From assembly GCF_011764565.1 (NCBI RefSeq), contig NZ_AP022871.1, forward strand, positions 1,922,001 to 1,986,000: 64,000 nucleotides of DNA. Reading direction: 5' to 3'. The translations under genes were made by a program, and so were the position numbers. The DNA is from Phytohabitans suffuscus (lineage in GTDB: Bacteria; Actinomycetota; Actinomycetes; Mycobacteriales; Micromonosporaceae). The notes under the pieces were generated by a model. The model did no database searches. It had not been told where the DNA came from and saw only the letters and a list, made by a program, of their open reading frames with translations. This document shows, piece by piece, positions 12,663 through 19,185 of the stretch (within the stretch, counting starts at the first letter, position 1; every line of letters begins with the position of its first letter).

Positions 12663-13427
12663 TCAGACGGCGGCGACACCCACCCCTAGGCCGCCCCTAA
12701 TGCGGTCGAGGATCGCGGCCTGGTGGGCGGCGAGATAGAAGTGTCCACCGGGAAACACCTCGAACTCGAAGTCGCCGGTCGTGTGCTCGCCCCACGCCCG
12801 CGCCTCGTCGACCGTCACCTTTGGATCGTCGGCGCCGACGAACGCGGTCACCGGGCACGAAAGGGGCGGCCCCGGCTCGTACCGGTAGGTCTCCGCCGCC
12901 TTGTAGTCGTTGCGGATCGCCGGCAGGATCATGCGGAGCATCTCCTCGTCGCCGAGGATGCTGCCCGCGGTGCCGGCGAGCTTGCGCATCTCGCTGATCA
13001 GGCCCTCGTCGCTCTCCTGGTGCACCCGCTCGTCCCGCGTGCGCGACGGCGCCCGCCGCCCGGAGACGAAGAGCCGCACCGGCTCGACGCCCCGCTCGCG
13101 CTGGAGGATCCGGGCCACCTCGAACGCCACGCTCGCCCCCATGCTGTGCCCGAAGAACGCGATCGGGCGGTCCAGCCAGCCGTCGAGCTCGCCGGCGACC
13201 AGGTGGGACAGGGTCGGGATGTCCGGCACCAGCGGCTCGTGCCGCCGGTCCTGCCGGCCCGGGTACTGCACGGCGAGCACGTCGACCGCCGGGGAGAGCG
13301 AGCGCGACACGGGGAAGTAGAAGGACGCCGAGCCACCCGCGTGCGGCAGGCACACGAGCCGGACCGGGCTGTCCGGCGCCGGATGGTAGCGGCGGGTCCA
13401 GAGTCCGTTGTCGTACGCGTCGCTCAT
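12663..13427 (-). CDS. Type II thioesterase
   Basis: An alpha/beta-hydrolase of 254 residues that removes wrong or stalled acyl groups from PKS carrier proteins. It shows LVCLPHAGGSASFYFP near the N-terminus, the nucleophile in GHSMGA, the acid in GADDPKV and the catalytic histidine in PGGHFYL, all typical of stand-alone thioesterases in polyketide and peptide clusters. ATG at 13427 follows GAGGGGAGAA. The gene is immediately followed by the carboxyltransferase gene, so the two are probably one transcript that ends at the hairpin near 11200. Confidence 0.95.
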   Translation of the reverse strand: MSDAYDNGLWTRRYHPAPDSPVRLVCLPHAGGSASFYFPVSRSLSPAVDVLAVQYPGRQDRRHEPLVPDIPTLSHLVAGELDGWLDRPIAFFGHSMGASVAFEVARILQRERGVEPVRLFVSGRRAPSRTRDERVHQESDEGLISEMRKLAGTAGSILGDEEMLRMILPAIRNDYKAAETYRYEPGPPLSCPVTAFVGADDPKVTVDEARAWGEHTTGDFEFEVFPGGHFYLAAHQAAILDRIRGGLGVGVAAV

Positions 13428-13556
13428 GCCGTTCTCCCCTCGATGTCGGTCCCAGCTTCAGCGCCGGCGGATGAGGCCGCAAGGGATCCGGCGGCCGATA
13501 GGGGTCCGGTACGGGTACGTCGGGGCGCTGGACGGCGAGACCCGTGGTAGATCCGG

Positions 13557-14798
13557 TCAGGCGACGAGAGAGTCCAGCGGCACCGACGGGTCGGCGAGGC
13601 GGTCGAGGTCGACGGTGCCGCCGGCGTAGCCCACCCGTACCAGGGCCTGGATGTGGTCCTGCACGTCCCACACGTTGACGTTCATCCCGGCGAGCACCCG
13701 GCCGCCCTTGGTCCAGAAGACCACGAGCTCCGGGGCCTTGCCGTCCACAATAGACGGATCTCCGCGGAGGAGGACGCGGTCGTAGCCGCGCGGCGGCACC
13801 CAGCCGGCGTACTCCATGCCCAGGTCGTACTGGTCGGTGAAGAAGTACGGGACGCGGTCGTACGAGACCGGCTGCCCGAGCATCGAGCGGGCCGCGGCCG
13901 GGCCGCCGTTGAGGGCGTTGGACCAGTGCTCGACGCGGATCCGCCCGCCGACCAGCGGGCTGTGGAAGCGGGCCACGTCGCCGCACGCGAACACGTCGGG
14001 GTCGGTGGTGCGCAGCGCGGCGTCGGTGAGCACGCCGTCGTCGACCGCGAGGCCGGCCGTCTCGGCCAGCTCGGTCGCCGGGCGGACGCCGACCCCGACG
14101 ACCACCAGGTCGGCGGGGATCTCGGTGTTGTCGTCGAGGACCACATTGGACACCTGGCCGCCGACCCCGCCCAGCTCGCGCAGGCCCGCCTCGAAGCGGA
14201 ACCGCACGCCGTGCGCCTCGTGCAGGTCGCGGAAGACCGTCGCCACCTCGTGGCCGAGCACCTTGTACAGCGGGAGCGGCGCCGACTCCACGACGGTTAC
14301 CGTGCAGCCGTGCTCGCGGGCGGCCGCGGCCACCTCGAGACCGATCCAGCCGGCGCCGACCACCACCACGTCGCCCCCGGTGCGGACGCCGTCGAGCAGC
14401 GCCTCGGCCTCGTCCATGGTGCGCAGGTAGCGGATCCCGTGGATGTCCGAGCCGGGCACGTCGAGGGTGCGCACCCGTGAGCCGGTGGCCAGCAGCAGCT
14501 TGTCGTAGCGCAGCTCGTCGACCCCGTCGAGGGTGACCGTGTGCGCGGCGACGTCGAGATGGGTGGCGCGGCGGCCCAGGACCAACTCGACGTCGTGCTC
14601 CTGGTACCACCCCGGGTCGTGCACGAACGCCTTGTCGCGCGGCTCCTGGCCCAGCAGGTAGCCCTTGGAGAGCGGGGGCCGCTCGTACGGCCGGACGGTC
14701 TCCTCGCCGACCAGCACCAGCCGCCCGGTGTAGCCCTCCTCGCGCAGCGTCTGGGCCGCCTTCGCGCCGGCCAGGGACGCGCCGATGATCAGAAACAT
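13557..14798 (-). CDS. FAD-dependent ferredoxin/rubredoxin reductase
   Basis: A 413-residue pyridine nucleotide-disulphide-type reductase of the kind that passes electrons from NAD(P)H to a ferredoxin for P450 or dioxygenase systems. The FAD motif FLIIGASLAGAKAAQ is at the N-terminus, the NADH motif VVVVGAGWIGLEVA in the middle, a second FAD contact at VFACGDVA, and an EHWSNAL stretch typical of the family near residue 300. The start ATG is only five bases after the dGTPase stop and follows GGAGG, so it is co-transcribed with dgt rather than clearly part of the PKS cluster, although a 128-base gap then leads to the thioesterase. No ferredoxin or P450 gene is nearby. Confidence 0.92.
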   Translation of the reverse strand: MFLIIGASLAGAKAAQTLREEGYTGRLVLVGEETVRPYERPPLSKGYLLGQEPRDKAFVHDPGWYQEHDVELVLGRRATHLDVAAHTVTLDGVDELRYDKLLLATGSRVRTLDVPGSDIHGIRYLRTMDEAEALLDGVRTGGDVVVVGAGWIGLEVAAAAREHGCTVTVVESAPLPLYKVLGHEVATVFRDLHEAHGVRFRFEAGLRELGGVGGQVSNVVLDDNTEIPADLVVVGVGVRPATELAETAGLAVDDGVLTDAALRTTDPDVFACGDVARFHSPLVGGRIRVEHWSNALNGGPAAARSMLGQPVSYDRVPYFFTDQYDLGMEYAGWVPPRGYDRVLLRGDPSIVDGKAPELVVFWTKGGRVLAGMNVNVWDVQDHIQALVRVGYAGGTVDLDRLADPSVPLDSLVA

Positions 14799-14803
14799 GC
14801 AGC

Positions 14804-16030
14804 TCAGCCTCCGCTCAGTCGCTGGTGCCAGGCTACGGCGGCGGGATCCGTCAGGGAGGCCACCTGGTCGATGACCACTCTAAGGCGGCTCGCGTCGTCG
14901 GGCGCGGCCTTCCACAATGGTGCGAAGATCGGGTCGAGCCCGTCCGACCCGCGGGCGGCCAGCGCGCGCACCAGCTCGGTGAGGATCTCCCGCTGCCGCT
15001 CGTACGACAGCTCGGCACCGTCGCGGCGCATCACGTAGCGCAGGGCCATGCCCTTGAGCAGCGCGCACTGCGCCCGGATCAGGCGCGGCACGACAAGGTC
15101 CGCGGCGTACCCGCGCAGCGGCCCGGCACCCGCCTTCGCCGGGTCGATCTCGTACTCGGCCTTCGTGGCCTCGACGGCGGTGGCCACGAAACGGCCTATC
15201 TGCACGCTCGTCGCGCCCTTGAGCGCGGCCTGGGCGCGGTAGCTGCCGTCGTACGCGGCCAGCGGCGCGAGCGCGGGGTCGGCGAGCAGGCCGCCGAGCA
15301 CCTCGGCCAGGTCGCCGGCGGACTCGGCGGAGTAGGAGGCCGCCACGTCCGCGCAGAGCGCGGCCCGCTCACCGGCGTCGGCCATCAGCCGGTCGAGCGC
15401 GATGTAGCCGCCGTGCACGCCGTCTTCGACGTCGTGCACCGAGTAGGCCACGTCGTCGGCCCAGTCCATGACCTGGGCCTCCAGGCACCGGGCCTCTCCC
15501 TGCGCGCCCGCGCGCACCCAGTCGAAGATCTCCCGGTCGTCGGCGTACACGCCGAACTTGCGCCGCCCCGCCTGGCGCGGCCAGGGGTACTTGCAGGTCG
15601 CGTCGAGCGAGGCCCGGGTGAGGTTGAGGCCGGCGCCGTCGACCTTGGCTTCCAGCCGCGTGAGCACCCGCAGGGTCTGCGCGTTGCCCTCGAACCCGCC
15701 GCACGGCCGCGCTACCGCGTCGAGCGCTTCTTCGCCGTTGTGGCCGAACGGCGGGTGTCCCAGGTCGTGGGCGAGCCCGGCCACGTCGACCACGTCGGGG
15801 TCGCAGCCCAGCCGGGCGCCCATCTCCCGGGCGATCTGCGCGACCTCCAGCGAGTGGGTGAGGCGGGTGCGCAGGAAGTCGTCGGAGCCCGCGGTGTGCA
15901 CCTGGGTCTTGGTGGCCAGCCGCCGGAACGCCGCGGAGTGGAGCACCCGCGCCCGATCCCGCTCGAACGGGCTGCGCCCGTGTCCCGTGTCCTTACGCGG
16001 CTCGGGCACGAACCGCTCGGCCTCGATCAC
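14804..16030 (-). CDS. dgt: Deoxyguanosinetriphosphate triphosphohydrolase-like protein
   Basis: HD-domain hydrolase of 408 residues that splits dNTPs into nucleoside and triphosphate. It begins with RSPFERDRARVLHSAAFRRL and TKTQVHTAGSDDFLRTRLTHS, and the metal site shows as AGLAHDLGHPPFGHNGEEAL, the strongly conserved core of bacterial dGTPases. GTG start at 16030. It belongs to the conserved ppdK-dgt neighbourhood of actinobacterial genomes and is directly followed by the ferredoxin reductase gene. Confidence 0.95.
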   Translation of the reverse strand: MIEAERFVPEPRKDTGHGRSPFERDRARVLHSAAFRRLATKTQVHTAGSDDFLRTRLTHSLEVAQIAREMGARLGCDPDVVDVAGLAHDLGHPPFGHNGEEALDAVARPCGGFEGNAQTLRVLTRLEAKVDGAGLNLTRASLDATCKYPWPRQAGRRKFGVYADDREIFDWVRAGAQGEARCLEAQVMDWADDVAYSVHDVEDGVHGGYIALDRLMADAGERAALCADVAASYSAESAGDLAEVLGGLLADPALAPLAAYDGSYRAQAALKGATSVQIGRFVATAVEATKAEYEIDPAKAGAGPLRGYAADLVVPRLIRAQCALLKGMALRYVMRRDGAELSYERQREILTELVRALAARGSDGLDPIFAPLWKAAPDDASRLRVVIDQVASLTDPAAVAWHQRLSGG

Positions 16031-16079
16031 GCCCCGACTCTATCGCCTGGGGGCCGGCACGCTCCGGTCCGCGCGGCGC

Positions 16080-16433
16080 CTACTCGCGCTGCTTCAGCAC
16101 GCAGAACTCGTTGCCCTCGGGGTCGGCCAGCACCACCCAGCCGGCTTTGCGGCCCTGGCCCACGTCGACGTGGCGGGCGCCCATGTTGACCAGGCGCTCG
16201 ACCTCGGCCTCCTGATCGGCGGGGCGCAGGTCGACGTGCAGGCGGTTCTTGCCCGCCTTGGCGTCCGGCACGGGCACGAAGATCAGGCCGGGCAGCTGGT
16301 CAGGGGTGCGACGGATCTCCACCTCGTCCGGCCGCTCATAGGTGATCTGGTAGCCGAGCGCCTCGGCCCACCAGCGCGCGAGGCGCGCCGGATCGAGCGC
16401 ATCGACGACCAGGTTCTCCCAGCGGCTGACCAT
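16080..16433 (-). CDS. VOC (glyoxalase/bleomycin resistance fold) family protein
   Basis: A small 117-residue vicinal-oxygen-chelate fold protein: N-terminal WENLVVDALDPARLARWWAEALGY, then GKNRLHVDLRPADQEAEVERLVNMGA and the closing VVLADPEGNEFCVL. The two beta-alpha-beta halves are visible. Substrate unknown; close relatives in actinomycetes are usually annotated only as VOC proteins. ATG at 16433 opens the conserved part; sequence further upstream in the same frame does not look coding. It is a single gene between dgt and the divergent Roadblock module. Confidence 0.9.
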   Translation of the reverse strand: MVSRWENLVVDALDPARLARWWAEALGYQITYERPDEVEIRRTPDQLPGLIFVPVPDAKAGKNRLHVDLRPADQEAEVERLVNMGARHVDVGQGRKAGWVVLADPEGNEFCVLKQRE

Positions 16434-16759
16434 GGGTACGCCTCCCGATTTGTCCCCAGTTGTCGTCCGGCGACGCCTTATCGCCAGACGACGCCAAAGT
16501 GACGACCACGTTACGCCCAGGATCATCATCGTGGGTGACGCCGGTACCCGTGAGGCGGTCGCGGCCGAGTGACAACCGCCGATTGTCCGAGACTTGCTGT
16601 CCGATTGCCGGCCGTGTTCAGGCAGCCGCACGCGGTAACGTGCTGCCCGACAACGACCGGACCGGCGTGGCGGCTGCTGGTCGACATAACTACGCCCGGA
16701 GCTCGACACCCACCAGGCCGGACTGGGTGGCGGGCGCACCTCCGGGCCGAGGAGCATGG
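16434..16759. other. Divergent intergenic region before the Roadblock module
   Basis: About 325 bases between the VOC gene (leftwards) and the first Roadblock gene (rightwards). It contains a bulged inverted repeat built on GGCA..GCAC / GTGC..TGCC around 16620-16648. No gene is supported, although frames are open across it because of the high GC content. Promoters for both directions must lie here but are not recognisable. Confidence 0.5.
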
Positions 16760-17194
16760 GTGTCCGGCATTGACGACTGCCTCGTGCAGGCCATGGCGAT
16801 CCACGGTGCCATCGGCGCCAGCATCATCGACCACACGACCGGCTTCGCCGTCGGCTCGCTGGGACGGGCTCCCACCGACGACCCCGACGCCACCTGGGCC
16901 GGCACCGCCGAGATCGTCAACGTGGCGGCCACCGGCGCTCCGTTCGCGTCGACCCGGCCGGGTGACCGGGTCGAAGACGTCATCATCACCACGCTCGACG
17001 GCTACCACCTGATCCAGCAGGTGCACACGGTGTTCGACAGCCGGCTGGTGCTCTACCTCTGGCTGGACCGGTCACAGGGCAACCTGGCGATGGCCCGCAG
17101 ACAGCTGCGCATGATCGCCGACGGGGTGACCGGCGCCCCGGACGGCTCGGGCGCGGCCACGGGCCCCGCTCCCACCGCCCGCGCCGGGCGCTAG
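16760..17194 (+). CDS. Roadblock/LC7-like protein 1
   Basis: A 144-residue protein whose first about 115 residues resemble the third Roadblock protein of the same module (CLVQAMAIHGAIGASIIDHTTG against LKEIMQIDGTIGAAVVDYTSG; later NLAMARRQLRMI against NLAMARHRLRQI). Roadblock proteins are dimeric partners and activators of Ras-like GTPases such as MglA. The tail is low-complexity, rich in Gly, Ala and Pro. GTG at 16760 is preferred because GGAG lies five bases upstream; the nearby ATG at 16756 is in a different frame. Only three bases separate its stop from the next gene, so the four genes probably form an operon. Confidence 0.75.
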   Translation: MSGIDDCLVQAMAIHGAIGASIIDHTTGFAVGSLGRAPTDDPDATWAGTAEIVNVAATGAPFASTRPGDRVEDVIITTLDGYHLIQQVHTVFDSRLVLYLWLDRSQGNLAMARRQLRMIADGVTGAPDGSGAATGPAPTARAGR

Positions 17195-17197
17195 GCG

Positions 17198-18217
17198 GTG
17201 AAGACCCCGCGCACGGGCAGGACCGTGCCCCCTCGCCGCACCCTCAGCCAGCTCAGCGCCGCCGGCGAGACCGGTGCGCTGCACGTCGAGGGCGACCCCG
17301 GCGGCACCGTCTACCTGACCGACGGCTGGATCAGCTACATCGAGTCCCCGGCCTCCCCCGGCGTGGGTGAGCTGCTCACGACCTCGGGCCGCCTGCCCGG
17401 CGAGGTCTGGCAGGCGGCCGCCGCGAGCGGCGACGAGGTCGGCCCGCTGCTGGTCGCGCAGGGCCATCTCACGCGCGGCGAACTGGAGCTGTGCACGCTC
17501 GGCGCGATCTACGACGCGGCGTTCTTCGTGCTGTCGCCGGCGCCCACGCGGGTCCGGTTCGAAGCCGGGGAACGGCACCGGCTCGGCCCGATCTGCCAGG
17601 TGGACGCCGCGGTGCTCGGCCGGGAGCTGACCCGGCGCCGCAAGCTCCTCGACGACGCGCACCCGTCCTCCGATGTGGACACCGGGCGGCTGCTGGCCGC
17701 ACCGCGCGCCCCGGTGCCACGGCTGGTCGTGACCGGGCCGCAGTGGGAGCTGATCGTCCACTGTGACGGCCACCGGACCGCCGCCGACCTCGCCCGGCTG
17801 CTCGGGCGGGCCGGATACACGACCCTGCTGGAGCTGCGCCGCCTCGCCGCCGCCGGTCTGGTCACCGCCCGAGCCGACGACCCGGCCGCCGCCAAGGCCG
17901 ATCGCCCGGCACCCGCCGCCCGAGCCGACGGTCCGGCCGCCGCCAGGTCCGATGCCCCGGCCCGCCCGGCGCCTGACAGGAGCGGCGGCGCACCGGCCGC
18001 CCAGAAGAGCCCCGCCCCGCAGCGCGCCACGGGCTCACGGCGCACCGCCGCGGCCGCACCTGCCGCTGGCGGCGGCCGGCCCGCGCAGTCCGAGCCCCGG
18101 CTGCCGCGCCGCGGGCCCGGGCAGCAGCTGTCCGGCCCCGACCCGCCGCCGGCGTACCGGGACGAGCTGGACGAGACCCTGCTCACCCGCATCCGATCGG
18201 GCCTGGAAGCCCTGTGA
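17198..18217 (+). CDS. PATAN/DUF4388-like protein with winged-helix-like middle and disordered tail
   Basis: A 339-residue protein. Residues about 14-60 (TLSQLSAAGETGALHVEG, GGTVYLTDGWISYIESP, GVGELLTTSGRL) follow the PATAN/DUF4388 pattern, a small domain found in bacterial signalling proteins. Residues about 165-225 (QWELIVHCDGHRTAADLARLL, then LLELRRLAAAGLV) look like a small winged helix. From about 226 to 320 the chain is a disordered Ala/Pro/Arg-rich linker, and the last 20 residues (YRDELDETLLTRIRSGLEAL) form an amphipathic helix. GTG start. Role unknown; its place between Roadblock genes suggests a scaffold or effector for them. Confidence 0.65.
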   Translation: MKTPRTGRTVPPRRTLSQLSAAGETGALHVEGDPGGTVYLTDGWISYIESPASPGVGELLTTSGRLPGEVWQAAAASGDEVGPLLVAQGHLTRGELELCTLGAIYDAAFFVLSPAPTRVRFEAGERHRLGPICQVDAAVLGRELTRRRKLLDDAHPSSDVDTGRLLAAPRAPVPRLVVTGPQWELIVHCDGHRTAADLARLLGRAGYTTLLELRRLAAAGLVTARADDPAAAKADRPAPAARADGPAAARSDAPARPAPDRSGGAPAAQKSPAPQRATGSRRTAAAAPAAGGGRPAQSEPRLPRRGPGQQLSGPDPPPAYRDELDETLLTRIRSGLEAL

Positions 18218-18258
18218 CGTAACGGAAAGCACAACCATCACCGAAGGGGGGATGATCC

Positions 18259-18720
18259 TTGAACGGGATCGCCGAGTTACGGGCACTGCGCCAGCGGCTG
18301 CCCGACATCGCCGGCGTGGTGCTCGCGAGCACCGACGGCTTGCTCATCGCGAGCGACCTGGGCACCGGCGTCGAAGGGGCCGGTGGCGCGGAGGCCGAGG
18401 CGGTCGCCGCGCTGTCGGCCGCCACCCTCGGGCTGGGGCAGCGGTTCGCCGCCACGGTCCAGCAGGGCCACCTGCGCGAGACGGTCATCCAGGCGGACGG
18501 CGGCTCGGTCGTCACGTACGCGGCGGGCCGAACCGGCCTGCTCACCGTGCTCACCGGCCCGCACGCCAACCTCGCCCGGCTGCACCACGAGGCCCGCCGG
18601 GTCGCCGCACGCCTCGGCCCGGTCGTGGACGGCCACGGGACGCCCCATCCGCCGGCGCCACCGGTGAACGCCCCGGACCGGCACCGCCTCGCCCGCCGCA
18701 CGCCGATGGCCACCCGCTAG
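18259..18720 (+). CDS. Roadblock/LC7-like protein 2 (MglB/CvnB type)
   Basis: A 153-residue protein with the canonical Roadblock layout: ELRALRQRLPDIAGVVLASTDGLLIASDL, then AALSAATLGLGQRFA, then VIQADGGSVVTYAAGRTGLLTVLT and a final helix LARLHHEARRVAARL. This is the form seen in CvnB proteins of actinomycete conservons. The last 30 residues are Pro/Arg-rich and likely disordered. The start TTG at 18259 is supported by the strong GGGGGG at 18246-18251; no ATG or GTG in frame has such a site. It differs in type from proteins 1 and 3, so the module may form unlike dimers. Confidence 0.8.
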   Translation: MNGIAELRALRQRLPDIAGVVLASTDGLLIASDLGTGVEGAGGAEAEAVAALSAATLGLGQRFAATVQQGHLRETVIQADGGSVVTYAAGRTGLLTVLTGPHANLARLHHEARRVAARLGPVVDGHGTPHPPAPPVNAPDRHRLARRTPMATR

Positions 18721-18754
18721 CCCGAGACCCTCCACACAGGACAGGAGTCCACCC

Positions 18755-19126
18755 ATGACCGACATGGACGCGAGCCTCAAGGAAATCATGCAGATCGACG
18801 GCACCATCGGTGCCGCGGTGGTCGACTACACCAGCGGTATGGCGCTCGGCACGATCGGCGGCACGAAGGAGCTCGACCTCGCCGTCGCGGCCGCCGGCAA
18901 CACCGACGTGGTGCGGGCCAAGCTGCGCGCGATGGAGATGCTCCACATCGACGAGACGATCGAAGACATCCTGATCACCTTGGACACCCAGTACCACCTG
19001 ATCCGCCCGCTGACCGGCCGCGCGGGCAAGGGGCTGTTCCTGTACGTGGCGCTCATGAAGAGCCGCGCCAACCTCGCGATGGCCCGCCACCGGCTGCGCC
19101 AGATCGAGTCCGGGATGGACATCTGA
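18755..19126 (+). CDS. Roadblock/LC7-like protein 3
   Basis: A 123-residue compact protein, paralogous to protein 1 but without the low-complexity tail: SLKEIMQIDGTIGAAVVDYTSGMALGTIGG, IEDILITLDTQYHLIRPL, GLFLYVALMKSRANLAMARHRL. The start ATG follows ACAGGAG with ideal spacing. It is the last gene of the module, closed by a strong hairpin terminator. No GTPase, histidine kinase or DUF742 gene, the usual companions of Roadblock proteins in conservons, is present within the window. Confidence 0.8.
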   Translation: MTDMDASLKEIMQIDGTIGAAVVDYTSGMALGTIGGTKELDLAVAAAGNTDVVRAKLRAMEMLHIDETIEDILITLDTQYHLIRPLTGRAGKGLFLYVALMKSRANLAMARHRLRQIESGMDI

Positions 19127-19136
19127 GCGCACAGCC

Positions 19137-19176
19137 GTCCGCCGGCCGGGGAGCACGCCCTCCCTGGCCGGCGGAC
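19137..19176. terminator. Strong bidirectional hairpin terminator
   Basis: Perfect 11-base inverted repeat GTCCGCCGGCC / GGCCGGCGGAC (19137-19147, 19166-19176), whose loop carries a further GGGGAG / CTCCC match. It sits between the convergent Roadblock module and ppdK and can serve both. Confidence 0.85.
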
Positions 19177-19185
19177 TACCTCCAG

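Noticed and set aside
13557..14798. Ferredoxin reductase as a PKS-cluster redox partner
   Set aside because: It is coupled to dgt by a five-base gap and no P450 or ferredoxin gene is nearby, so membership in the cluster is not supported.
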